Below are positions 19,501 to 28,800 of a stretch of DNA of 64,000 nt, one piece after another. The position numbers and the translations under genes are program-made. This DNA comes from Moesziomyces globuligerus (Eukaryota; Basidiomycota; Ustilaginomycetes; Ustilaginales; Ustilaginaceae), in NCBI GenBank assembly GCA_030849465.1, contig JARVLF010000019.1, positions 310,001 through 374,000 of the forward strand, read 5' to 3'. Positions within the stretch are counted from its first letter, which is position 1. Every line of letters starts with the position of its first letter. The notes under the pieces were generated by a model. That model ran no database searches and was not told the origin of the DNA. It was given only the letters and a program-made list of their open reading frames with translations.

Positions 19501-19748
19501 CGTCGCGAGCGAGCGTGGCGATGGAGAATCCGTCGTCGCTGCTGCTGCGCTCGAGCTCCGACTACCTCGGCGTCGGCAGCCCTTTCAAGGAGATGGTGCA
19601 GACGCTGGACGGCGAGTCGGGCAAGGTCCCCAACGGCTCCATGTCTGGTCCGCTGATGCCATCGGCGCTGCTCAATGGATCGCGCTCGCTCTTCCAGCAC
19701 AGCGGCATGTTTGGTCCGCTCTCGACCTCAGGCTGGGCGCACCACTGA
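16536..19748 (+). CDS. Pho85-type cyclin (Pcl/Clg1-like)
   Basis: Encodes 1070 residues from the ATG at 16536, which has a good context (CAGCCATGG). About residues 680-880 form a cyclin domain of the Pho80/Pcl class: RMRENVVAVLRLVSPDW, then LLIMAQLPDG, and the core KLFTLGMMIANKHLDDN followed by NKTWNEVTG and AWFLKKCNYEV. Such cyclins bind the CDK Pho85/Pcl-Cdk5 type kinase and direct it in polarity, cell cycle or nutrient signalling. The very long N-terminal half is rich in His, Gln, Tyr and Arg, and an acidic Ser-rich block (DEDDEEIM) lies just before the cyclin part. Yeast Clg1 also has a long N-terminal extension, so I lean to Clg1-like. U. maydis also has other Pcl cyclins, such as Pcl12, and orthology needs a tree. 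Confidence 0.85.
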   Translation: MAFYPDAQPARGAYHHNDAAFAMTHFPHHDPQRGLPAASAALAPVYPFVDGSGQTHLYQNHAYAHNGEPPAHFEQGVWQAPPQAPRLSAAAARAGRQPMWGYAVPAYGHPPGATAWYAQALAVPHPHQQPRTHQQLEHQLLIQHHMAKAHERQASASIYPSAFGQSAYPPLPNPSHHHTHTHLHQPHHYPHEQQHHARLAADQFQHQYAQPSRGADDSAAHERYADRRHRDSWAGYHRDGRTQAARDWSDWHQTASSHRGSVPYLPHPNQAYPNHAYGPAAHRNSDGAPFAGSQAWTHRDAATGQGWDRASHYARYAPTEVAHDSYHRFDAPNRDDSRYEGNDERFHQSRPSHRDELQRDAYARTHMDGADHWQPAVRGETQPAVPHDDRGYGDARQWQPQHESNRQSQDFATVPTAEDQERAPAENAPDAAAGPPPSSPDSLDKSALPIAAIGAQLIWNACTALFDPDLLAEAHETSDEAMDEDDEEIMSPAAESLPSSSSTPSLNTPDISPWSSTVLERPAQTASSGDWNAFRSPFGPDRLPQMRPQAHSFTFGSDTASNHDDLHRMAVGAERARSALAKDALSAKRSRQGSGHSDALTRHSSGASTASSSEPGTPASIAIESPALSSTISAHSVETARSPLHVGLGMSLDRSRSESAIRSRRSSSKASIRAPSSKWSGRMRENVVAVLRLVSPDWRWSNNDHLFISLSESLSSASPDAQNVRSPNGQTHGRPGRDAVASIITSYANEPSPAFRRFVHQVLAQTLLSPTAFLLGILNALRLLIMAQLPDGSIDPVVLGLFAQPNSAAPFKLFTLGMMIANKHLDDNTFLNKTWNEVTGIPLAELNQTEAWFLKKCNYEVTVPDETWIGFLHRLQTWEEKRSSRGKHRDHESSQRLLLVLDEALGHFDAIPAFRLDGDVTLDAEAAQKAASPMDMWAKSHHRAASLAVLEGGEQHCRSAPAAASNMSHRPQAHEQEPPFAAQTRASHTSRASVAMENPSSLLLRSSSDYLGVGSPFKEMVQTLDGESGKVPNGSMSGPLMPSALLNGSRSLFQHSGMFGPLSTSGWAHH

Positions 19749-20173
19749 TTGCCCCTCTTCGATCGATGGAGCCTCCGGCTCGACGACGATCGGAGGACCC
19801 ACCCTCGTTTTCTATTTTCGCGTTCTTTTTCTGTCCGTTGCTGTTGCACACGGCTTCTCTGTCCCGTCACGGTCGATGATCCGTATCCCCTCCCTGTAGA
19901 TATATCCGCGGGTGGCGGTCGTCGCTGCCCATCATCATATTGCCGACGTGATGCGTCCATACCACACACCCCCAAAAAAACGCGCGCGCACTTTGGCGCC
20001 GTCGCATCTTTTGTTGCTTTTCCCCGGTTCTTTTTTTTTGCGTTTTGTTTCGCCGAATTGATTTTTCCTTTTTCAGCAGCCGTCTTGCGCTGATCCCAAC
20101 GTCTTTGCTTTCGCACGTGGACTGCGTGCGCTGCAGTGTGAGGAAGAGATTCGTGCTGGTGTCAAGAGTCGAG

Positions 20174-20193
20174 CATGTCATGAGAATGACATG
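20174..20193. repeat. Inverted repeat, 8-bp arms, 4-nt loop
   Basis: CATGTCAT and ATGACATG flank the loop GAGA, forming a perfect short hairpin in the convergent spacer between the cyclin and MRP51 genes. Confidence 0.85.
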
Positions 20194-20253
20194 TGAAAAA
20201 GGTAGATCCCTTGTCACCATGTAAACAAGCCAGTCCAACTGCCTACCATTCCC

Positions 20254-20295
20254 CAAGGCAGTCGGTAGCAGTCCAATTGCGTACCGACTGCCTTG
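20254..20295. repeat. Perfect inverted repeat, 14-bp arms, 14-nt loop
   Basis: CAAGGCAGTCGGTA (20254-20267) is exactly complementary to TACCGACTGCCTTG (20282-20295). The loop (20268-20281) can extend the stem with a GCA/TGC pairing and one bulge. Part of the unit is duplicated: 20231-20247 and 20270-20286 match at 15 of 17 positions. It may be a remnant of a small inverted-repeat element or a structured 3' end. Confidence 0.85.
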
Positions 20296-20635
20296 CAGCT
20301 TTCATACGCTGCGCCTTGACTACAAGCATTTCCACTTTTAAGATGTGAATGCCGACCACCGAGCCAATCGCGAGCACGAGCCCACCGCGACGATACGCTT
20401 TATGGCGATACGCATGCGACGAGCAAGGTCTGACACCTCGAACTTGGCCCTCTGTGATTCATCCACTTTTCCTCAGGTCGCAACTCTCACCCCCGGTGCA
20501 GAGTAGACAGCACTGCACGGCTCAGCCCGCTCCAATTGAGGCACTGCGTATCGCTCCAGCGTGCACACTCCCTAAGTCTCCACTCGAAGGACAGGGGCAT
20601 TATACATTTTCATCACGCACTGTCTGGGTCGAAAT

Positions 20636-22357
20636 CTAGGACTGGGTGGGGTTGAGGAGGCCGTCGAGGTTATCGAGCATCTTGATGGTGGCAGCCTGGG
20701 GGTCGTCCCTTTGCTGAGGGGCGTTTCGGCCGAGACGCCTCTGTTTCTGTGCGTCGTTCTTGCGCCTATCGTTGAACGCACCGAGAGCTCTGGCTCCGCC
20801 CGAGTGGGACTCTTGCGCGCTTCCAAGCGCCCTACGAACGGGACGGTTGGGATCCTGCACGGTCTGACCCACGTACTCTGGGCTGCCGATGGGCGCGAGC
20901 TTGGAGACGGGCTTACCGCTTGCGTCTGTCTTTACGAGTTCGACGTTGGAGCGGAGGTAGCCGAGATCGTTGCGAGGAGCGAGCATATCGCGATGCATGC
21001 CGCTGCCGAGCGTAAGGCTCGAGGTGCGGTACGCATCGACGATGCGGAAGAGCGCCGAACCCTGCTTGGGTTCCTGACGGCTCCAGTCGATGGCGGGCGG
21101 CGCCTGCGAACGCAGCGGCGCATGCAGATAGCTCACGCGTCCGCCCACGAGCACCGACCTGCCATCGGCGACCTTGGCGAAGCGACGCAGATCGCGGTCG
21201 CTCTTGGACGAGACCTCGTGGATGACGCGACCGGGGAGCGGTTCGGCGAGCAGCGCCGTGTAGATCGCATCCGGCTGCGAGTACTGCAACCCGGCGTGCG
21301 GGTGGAGCGTCGTAGGCTGCGAAAGACCGGGCAGCGCGGTCGAGGCGTGGTTGGAAGCCTTGCGAAGCGTCTTGTCCTCGAGCATGCGGAAGGCGTCGCG
21401 CGTCGCATCGACGTCGCGCGACTGCTCGAGCATGTCGACCTCGGCCATCGTCATGCGTTCCAGCTCGGCCTCGGGATTGATCTCGGGCAGCGGCTCCTTG
21501 GTTGCGCCGCGACGTTCGGCGTCCTCCTGCGCGCGCAGCGCCGCCGCGTATTCCTTCTCCTGGCGCTTGCGGATGAGCCCGAGCAGCTGGCCGCGCTGCT
21601 TGTCGCTGAAGAACTTCTTCCACGCGCCGCGCTCGTGGCGGATGCTGGCGACAAACTTGTCGAATTCGCGGTCCGAGAGCGCGTTGTAGTTGGTCATCAT
21701 GCGCGGGCGCGTGGTGAACTTTTCGGCGTCAAAGCCAAACGCACGCGAGGTCGACTGCTCGCCCATAAAGTCGAGGCCCTTGTAGGCCGGGTCGGCAGCA
21801 CCGCGGGCGGCGTGGTGCTTCATGAGGCTACGCCAGCGATTGTTGTACAGGCGCGCCTCGCGCTCCTTGGCATCCTCGATCGCCTCCTCCTCCGGCGTAA
21901 GCTCGATCGGGCCCGGGATCTCCGAGGGAAAGTAGCGCTCGGACGACTTGAGGAACGAGGTGGCCGGACGCGGGCCGTGGCTACCGGGCTCGGTGTAGGT
22001 GTGGCCGTTGGACTCGGGCCGCTTGATGTGGAGCTTGGTGTCGGCCTCGGCCCAACGCTTGACGAAGAGCGTCTCCTTCTCGCGCTCCTTCCACGCCGTC
22101 TGGCCCTCGGCCGTGTCGAGCTGGGAGACCTCGACGTAGCGCAGTGCGCCCGGGTAGGCGGCCGAGCCGGACGACGAGCCAAAGATCGAGGCGGACGAGG
22201 AGGGAAGCGGGCGCTTCATGCCCCACTCGCCGCGCGCAGCATAGGCGGGCGGTGCGGTGTAGACCTGGGGCACGGCGGGGTCGAAGCTCGAGATGCGTGC
22301 CTGGCGGAGCAGCTTGGCGAACTGCGTCGGCGCCGTGGTGGCGGTGTTGGCGGCCAT
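20636..22357 (-). CDS. MRP51: Mitochondrial small ribosomal subunit protein bS1m (Mrp51 family)
   Basis: Encodes 573 residues in one exon from the ATG at 22357. The N-terminus FAKLLRQARISSFDP, followed by VPQVYTAPPAYAARGEWGMK, is the typical opening of the fungal Mrp51 family. The conserved block PRMMTNYNALSDREFDKFV and later VGGRVSYLHAPLRSQAPPA also fit. Mrp51 is a mitoribosomal small-subunit protein; in yeast it is needed for translation of COX2 and COX3 mRNAs. The protein is basic, with an Arg/Lys-rich C-terminus. The start lies 439 bp from the pyr6 start in a divergent arrangement. Family assignment comes from recalled motifs, not a search. Confidence 0.85.
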   Translation of the reverse strand: MAANTATTAPTQFAKLLRQARISSFDPAVPQVYTAPPAYAARGEWGMKRPLPSSSASIFGSSSGSAAYPGALRYVEVSQLDTAEGQTAWKEREKETLFVKRWAEADTKLHIKRPESNGHTYTEPGSHGPRPATSFLKSSERYFPSEIPGPIELTPEEEAIEDAKEREARLYNNRWRSLMKHHAARGAADPAYKGLDFMGEQSTSRAFGFDAEKFTTRPRMMTNYNALSDREFDKFVASIRHERGAWKKFFSDKQRGQLLGLIRKRQEKEYAAALRAQEDAERRGATKEPLPEINPEAELERMTMAEVDMLEQSRDVDATRDAFRMLEDKTLRKASNHASTALPGLSQPTTLHPHAGLQYSQPDAIYTALLAEPLPGRVIHEVSSKSDRDLRRFAKVADGRSVLVGGRVSYLHAPLRSQAPPAIDWSRQEPKQGSALFRIVDAYRTSSLTLGSGMHRDMLAPRNDLGYLRSNVELVKTDASGKPVSKLAPIGSPEYVGQTVQDPNRPVRRALGSAQESHSGGARALGAFNDRRKNDAQKQRRLGRNAPQQRDDPQAATIKMLDNLDGLLNPTQS

Positions 22358-22796
22358 GTGCGGCGACAGAGGCAGCTCACAGAGCGAGGCTGCTGGAAGT
22401 CCGTAGGGGGATGGGTGAGGTGGTGATGGTGGAGAGCCAGTGGTGTCGTCGTCGCCAGCACCGGCAGGATGGTGAATCCGATGGCTTTGGGCTCAGGCTG
22501 GAGCTGATCCAATCCTCATCGGCTGGCAGGCCGATCTTGACCTTTTGGGCTGCGCATTTTTTCTTCTGGCGCTCTCTCGACTCGCTGCGTCGAGCCCATT
22601 TTCTTCCGCTTCACGTGAGCGCCGCTTGGCTCTGCGCTTTTTTCGTGCGATAGGAATTTCCACCGGCGCCTGGAAACGGCTGCATCCAGCAACGCTTTTT
22701 GGAACGCGGGGCGGCGGCGTGCTTGCTTGCTTGCCTTTGTCGATCATCGTCATCGGCCCCCACCCTTGCTGGACCTCGTTTGTCGCGCGCGCAGTC
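22358..22796. promoter_or_regulatory. Divergent promoter region MRP51/pyr6
   Basis: A 439-bp spacer between the two start codons must hold both promoters. A T-rich patch near 22555-22570 (TTTTTTCTTCTGG) is the only notable tract. No gene seen. Confidence 0.5.
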
Positions 22797-23738
22797 ATGT
22801 CGAGCATCACGCTGTCCACGTACGCATCGCGGGCGGCCAAGCAGCCCAACGCAGCGGCCAAGGCGCTGCTCGAGTGCATCGAGCGCAAGCAGTCCAACCT
22901 CTGCGTCTCGGTCGACGTGACCAACAAGCATGACCTGCTCGACGTGTGCGACGCCGTCGGCCCGGACGTATGCCTGGTCAAGACGCACATCGACATCGTC
23001 GAGGACTTTGATCTCGACCTCGTCCATCAGCTCACCGCGCTCAGCCAGAAGCACGACTTTCTCATCTTTGAGGACCGCAAGTTTGCAGACATCGGTACGT
23101 GCTCCCAGCCCCCGGCCTTGAACTCCACATTGGTTGCCTCTCGACTGACCGCCTCGTGCTGATGTCGTTGTTCCGAGCTCATAGGCAACACGGCGAGCCT
23201 GCAGTACTCGTCCGGCGTGCACAAGATCGCATCGTGGTCGCACATCACCAATGCCCACCTCGTCCCCGGACCGGGCGTCATCACGGGCCTCGCCAAGGTC
23301 GGCGCGCCGCTCGGACGCGGCTTGCTGCTGCTCGCCGAGATGAGCTCGGCGGGCGCGCTGACCAAGGGCGCTTACACGCAGGCGTGCGTCGACGAGGCCA
23401 AGAAGGACACCACCGGCTTCGTGTGCGGCTTCATCGCCATGTCGCGTGTCGACGAACGCGAGGGCCCCAATACGGAGCGCGACCTGCTCATCCTCACTCC
23501 CGGCGTGGGACTCGACGTCAAGGGCGACGCTATGGGCCAGCAGTACCGCACTCCGGACCAGGTCATCCGCGAGAGCGGCTGCGACGTCATCATCGTCGGC
23601 CGCGGCATCTACGGCGCGCTCATGACCGACGAGGCCAAGACCGACAAGCACGCCGCCTTCGACAAGGTCAGGCAGCAGGGCGCGAGGTACAAGAAGGCAG
23701 GATGGGATGCCTACCTCGCCCGCATCGGCCAGCAGTAG
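22797..23738 (+). CDS. pyr6: Orotidine 5'-phosphate decarboxylase
   Basis: Two exons, 22797..23094 and 23185..23738, around a 90-nt intron (donor GTACGT, acceptor CATAG); the frame closes and gives 283 residues, close to the yeast Ura3 length (267). The enzyme decarboxylates OMP to UMP, the last step of de novo pyrimidine synthesis. The hallmark [13 protein letters not shown] carries the catalytic Lys/Asp pair and is split by the intron at its final Gly; the preceding CLVKTHIDI supplies another active-site Lys/Asp. Later motifs [20 protein letters not shown] and IIVGRGIYG bind the phosphate. U. maydis pyr6 is the orthologue and is a familiar auxotrophic marker. Confidence 0.97.
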
Positions 23739-23973
23739 GCTCGAGTCTTGGTCAGAGTGGCTTCAGTCCAGGTCTCAATACATAAACATGACAAGGGCAA
23801 GCAGTCGCGTGTGCATATTTTAGTGCAGTTTGAGATGAGGATTCCATTCCAAAAGACTGAGCTTCCTTTTTTTTTTTCTCCCTTCGGGGCTGCAGCACAG
23901 CTGCACGATTAGATTAAGCCCGGTCTGGTGGCCGGCGCTCTCAAGCCAACGTCGAAAGAAAGAACCCTGAAAG

Positions 23974-25761
23974 ATGCAGTCGGCCCAGTGGCGCAGCTCG
24001 AGCCGCCACCCATTGCATCCGTATTCCCTCTTCTGCCACTCGATTCTCCTCCTTGTCGTCCCCACTTGTGGTCTTGCATCGAGAAGAGCATCGTTCACCA
24101 TTCTGCGCCATATCCTCCGCAGCGTTGGCGTTGCTACGAGCACCATGTCCAGCTCCACTGCCACTCACGCCTCGTCGCGGCGCAAGCTCTTTGCGCCCAG
24201 CCCGCTCGATCCTTCCGCCACTGTGACGGCCGTTGCAGCGTCCATGTCCCCCGTCGCTGCCAACGGCCACTCGAATGCACGCCCGCTGGCTGAGGCCTCG
24301 ACGAACGACGACGCGGCCATGGCGGCAGCACTGGCGCTGGCCGAGTCCCAACGCTCCTACTCGCTCCGTCGCCGCAGCGCTGTCTCCGCCACGACAACCC
24401 TCGCGGCTACACCCTCCAAGATGCAGCAGCAAACGAGGACGATGAGAACGTCGGCGAAGCGTTCACGCGCTCAGTCGCCGTCCAGCGCCTCTGAATCCGA
24501 CGCCGATTCGGCGGGCTCGGCGTTTTCCGACACCGCCGCCGACTCGTCGGACCACGACAGCGACGTCTTCACCGAGTCCAAGCCGGCCAAGTCGACGCCC
24601 AAGGCCAAGCGCGCATCCCGAGCCTCCAACGGAGTCAAAGTCAAACACGAAGAGGCTGCGGCTTCCCCCGCGCGGTCGCGGTCCAAGTCCAAGTCGGCCT
24701 CGCCGAGCAAGCCCAAGAAGGCGGCGATCTCGCCGTTCGACGTCTCGCCGCGCAAGGCGGGCAAAAAGCCGCTCAAGGTGGACCTGGAGCCGCACGAGGC
24801 GCATCCGGCGCCCGCCGAGTGGGAGAAGGTGTACGAGCTGTTGACCAAGCAGCGCATGCGCATCGTCGCGCCCGTCGATACGATGGGCTGCGAGGAGAAC
24901 GGCCGCCAGGATCGACGAGCCGATGCGTGGCGCCAGTCGGAATCTTCCGAGGACGCAGCCAGGCGTGAACGGCTGGCGACGCTCGTCTCGCTCATGCTCT
25001 CGTCCCAGACCAAAGACCCCGTCACGGCCGAAGCCGTCTACAACCTCCAGCGCACGCTTCCCAACGGGCTTTGTCTCCAGTCGCTGCTCGACGCCGACGA
25101 TGCCACCATCTCGGGCTGCATCGCCAAGGTCGGCTTCTGGCGTCGCAAGACCGGCTACCTCAAGTCGGCTGCGCGCATCCTCGCTTCCGATTTTGCCGGT
25201 GATGTGCCTAGGACGGTGGATGAGTTATGCAGTCTACCGGGCGTCGGGCCCAAGATGGCCTTCCTCGCGCTCAGTTCGATGGGCATTCAGGTGGGCATCG
25301 GTGTGGACACGCATGTGCATCGCATGACCAATAGGTTGGGTTGGCACGAGACAAAGAATCCAGAACAGACTCGCCTCAACCTCCAATCCTGGCTGCCTAG
25401 GCAGTTGCATCCGCACATCAACAGACTGCTCGTCGGATTCGGTCAGGTCATCTGTGTGCCCACCGGCCCCCGATGCGACTTGTGCGACGTCGGAAGTGCA
25501 GGCCTCTGTCCTAGTTACCGCCCTCTGGATGCAAAGGCGGCAGAAAAACGCATCAAAGTCACCCTCCTCGCAGAAGGCCAACCCCACCCAGCCCCGCTCG
25601 TCTCGCCATTCAAGTCCGAACAGCCACAGCCGACGGTCAAGATCGAGATCGACGAGTCTGCACCCCTGCGTATCGCCCACATCGCCGACCTCGCCACCGA
25701 TCCTGCGGTCAAGAAGGATCAAGACGACGAAGACACCGTAGCCAAATCGCTCGAGTGGTAA
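23974..25761 (+). CDS. NTH1: Endonuclease III-type DNA glycosylase/AP lyase
   Basis: Encodes 595 residues from the ATG at 23974, or 538 from an in-frame ATG at 24145 with a better context (GCACCATGT). It removes oxidised pyrimidines and cleaves abasic sites in base excision repair. The catalytic domain is C-terminal: helix-hairpin-helix SLPGVGPKMA (from residue 420) with the Schiff-base Lys427, and Asp445 in GVDTHVHR, 18 residues on as in E. coli K120/D138. Cys 494, 501, 504 and 512 can hold the [4Fe-4S] cluster. The N-terminal 250 residues are a Ser/Lys-rich disordered tail with nuclear-localisation-like patches. The first 57 residues have no acidic residue and look like a mitochondrial presequence, so dual targeting is plausible. 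It converges with HBS1, 49 bp away. Confidence 0.93.
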   Translation: MQSAQWRSSSRHPLHPYSLFCHSILLLVVPTCGLASRRASFTILRHILRSVGVATSTMSSSTATHASSRRKLFAPSPLDPSATVTAVAASMSPVAANGHSNARPLAEASTNDDAAMAAALALAESQRSYSLRRRSAVSATTTLAATPSKMQQQTRTMRTSAKRSRAQSPSSASESDADSAGSAFSDTAADSSDHDSDVFTESKPAKSTPKAKRASRASNGVKVKHEEAAASPARSRSKSKSASPSKPKKAAISPFDVSPRKAGKKPLKVDLEPHEAHPAPAEWEKVYELLTKQRMRIVAPVDTMGCEENGRQDRRADAWRQSESSEDAARRERLATLVSLMLSSQTKDPVTAEAVYNLQRTLPNGLCLQSLLDADDATISGCIAKVGFWRRKTGYLKSAARILASDFAGDVPRTVDELCSLPGVGPKMAFLALSSMGIQVGIGVDTHVHRMTNRLGWHETKNPEQTRLNLQSWLPRQLHPHINRLLVGFGQVICVPTGPRCDLCDVGSAGLCPSYRPLDAKAAEKRIKVTLLAEGQPHPAPLVSPFKSEQPQPTVKIEIDESAPLRIAHIADLATDPAVKKDQDDEDTVAKSLEW

Positions 25762-25810
25762 ACTCTGTGCGCGCAATAGACACACTCATGTTTTAGAAAT
25801 TGCATCGAGG

Positions 25811-28800
25811 CTACGAAGCCGAGTGGGTTTCGACAACGATGCCTGCGGCGACGGTTTCGCCGTTCATGCGCAGGAGGACGCGCGCCATCTCCTTGTTGGC
25901 CTTTGCATCTTCGATGGGAATGCCACTGCTCTGACCTGCTGCGCCTCCGGCCTTGACGGCGATACGAACGATGGCGGTGGAGCCCTTTGTGAGCACGCGC
26001 GGCTTGGTCTTGGTGACGGCGCCGGACGACTTGTCGAGGATGGCGACGAGCTCGACGAGCGTCGCGGGGATGTTGGCGCTGTGGTGGAAGAGCTCGACGC
26101 TGGTGCCTGCGACGAGGGGATACGTGGGCTCAAAGACGAGCACGCGCGCGACAAACGAGTCGCACAGCGCAATCGGCTGCGCCGGCGAACACAGCACCGC
26201 GCCCACAGCGATCTGGATCTGATCGATCCCACTGAGGTAGACGGTCGCATTGGCCCCCGCCACCGCCCAAGGCACTGGTTCCGAATCCACCTCGATCGCA
26301 CGTACCATGCCCGACTCATCTCCGGGCACCGGTCGGAGCCGATCGCCGATCTGCACAATGCCCGACACCACGCGGCCCGAGACGGCCACACCCGACGCAA
26401 TCGCCGTCTGCCCCTTGAAGACGTTGGTCACCGGCATCCTCAACGGTCCGTCCAACTGCCTCGCCGGTGGTTCGAGCTTATCCAGCACCTCGACGAGCGT
26501 CGGTCCATCGTACCACCTCTCGAGCTCTCCCCCCTCGTCCCTCGTCGCCAGATTCTCGCCCACCGAACCGCCGCACGGGACAAACTTGAGCTTGGCCGCG
26601 TCAAAGCCGCACGAGGTGAGGAAGGGCCGCACCTGGGCGACGATCTCGTCGTAGCGCGCCTGGCTGTAGCCGACGGCGTCGAGCTTGTTGACGACGACGA
26701 CGAGCTGCTGGACGCCGAGGCTGCGCACCAGCAGCGCGTGTTCGCGCGTCTGGCCGTTGGCGCCAAAGCCGGCCTCGAAGGCGCCCTGGATCGAGTCGAC
26801 GACGAGCAGCGCCGAATCCGCCTGCGCCGCGCCCGAGATCATGTTGGGGATAAAGTCGCGATGGCCAGGCGCGTCGAGCAGCGTAAACGTGCGGTGCGAG
26901 GTCGAAAAGTGGTCCTGCGCTACATCGATCGTCACGCCGCGCTCGCGCTCCTCCTCCGAAGAGTCGAGCGCCCACGCATACGCAAAGCTGCCCTTGCCGA
27001 TCTTCTGCGAGGCGCGCTCGTTGCTCGTGTACTCGCGCTGCGAGAGCGAGCCGAGCTCCAACAGCATCCGCCCCATCAGCGTAGACTTGCCCGCATCCAC
27101 ATGTCCTGTCGACAATCAAAACACGCTTCAGATGAATCGTCCCACATTTTCTTGCGGTGAGGCACGAGGTACTTACCCACCACGACGAGGCTGAGTTCCG
27201 CCTTGCCCTCCTTTTCGCGACGGCGGTATTCGTCGACGATGCGCTCGTGCGCGATGCCGACCGGCGTCGTGACGGTGCTGGCGAGCGCGCTGCTCGCAGA
27301 GCCGGCCGACGACGCCGCTTTGCCGCCGGCGTGGATGCCGAGCGATTCGATCTCGTTGCGCAGCTGGCTCACGCTCGTCCCGCCCTGCTTCGAAGCCGCC
27401 GCTTTGGCAGCTTGCCCCACAGCCGCCTTGCGGTGCAGCGGCGTCGACGTGCCCGACGCCGGCGTCGAAGCACTGGCCGAGGCGGCCTTCTTCGCAGCTG
27501 TGTGAGTTCGTTGTAATAAAGCATGTGACGTGCAATCAGTATCGCGCGCCAGTTGGGTATCGTTGAGTTCCGGTCCGTCGCACGTGTCTGTGTGTAGGGC
27601 CTCACTTGGCGCCGAGCCGCGTGCCTTCGCGAGCCTTGATCACCACGTCATCCGGGCTCGGACCGGCAAACGCCTTGCGGACGAGCTCGATCTGCGGTGC
27701 CGCGTCCGCCGGCGCCGCGCCGGTGTAGAGCGCAAACGGCGATCCGCCCGGCACAGGCTTGAGCCGCGCCAGCGGCGCCACGAGCTGGTCGGTCGCATCC
27801 CTGGCCGCGCCAGCAATCACGCTGACCGGGGCCAACGACGGACTCGACGTCTCGCTGCGATCTGCACGCTCGGCGGCGGAAGGATCGCTGGGAAACAGCG
27901 ACGAGATGGGCAGGTCCGAGCCGTAGCACGTCTGCGGCTGGGCCCGCAATTGCTCCTCGGCCTCGGCGGCCGCTGCAGCTTGGAGCGCCTCTGGCGTCGC
28001 CGCTTCGCGCTGCTGGCGGTTGGCGAGCATGCGTTGCTGCAGCTTCGACAGCGGCTTGACGGGCACCTCTGCAGCCGCATCTGGCCTCTGCATCTGTGAG
28101 GGCGTCGGCTTGGCAGCAGACGAAGCCGCGCTGCTACGGGCAGCGGCGAGGGCGGCGAGCTTGCTCGGACGGCTCGCACCGGCCGCCGGAGCTGGGGCTG
28201 GAGCAGAGGGAGCGCTGGGAGCTGGCGAGGCAGGACGTGGACGATCGGCCGCATTGGGGGGCGGGGCGTCGGCGGGGCGCTTGGCACTGGACCGTGCCGC
28301 CAATGCCGACAGTTTGGACAGGGGCTTCTGCGATGTCGCAGCTGGAGTCGTGGCAGCATCGCGGACAAAGTCCGGCGCCAAGCCGGCGAGGTTGCGTTTG
28401 GCCATGCCTGCGCGACCGCCGGTTGCGAGCCCACGGAGCCCCTGCGCCCTACCCCTCGGCATGCCGCGTCCAGCGCGGATCTCGGCTCTTCGATCGCGCT
28501 GCAGCGAGAGCGCCTTGAACGCCTCGATGGTGGCGCCATCGTCTGCGTCGAGCCGCGCGGACGCGCCTGCTGTGCGGCGCGGGAGGGCAAAGGAGGCGGG
28601 TGTGACAAGAGATCTTCAGCTCGTTGTCCTTCCGTTGTGCCGGACCTTGCGCCGCCAGCTCGGCGCGTCGACCCCGTGTGGCGACGGAGAGTCGCAGCGC
28701 TGGCCTCACCCTCCGGGTCGTCGGCATGAGCAACTCAAGTGAATCGAGATCGGAGCAGGGACGGCACCGAGCCACAGCGAACGCAGGCACTTACCTTGCT

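Larger units (their letters stand above)
19749..20635. other. Convergent spacer, 887 bp, with hairpins
   Basis: Lies between the stops of the cyclin (plus) and MRP51 (minus) genes. T-rich tracts near 20025-20070 may be polyadenylation or termination signals. A 20-bp and a 42-bp inverted repeat and a diverged direct repeat are listed separately. No convincing open frame. Confidence 0.55.

Noticed and set aside
27498..27604. HBS1 intron ending at the CACACAG acceptor as the sole gene model
   Set aside because: Phase does not fit the exon 3 donor and would frameshift the GTPase to a stop at 27173; kept only as an alternative.
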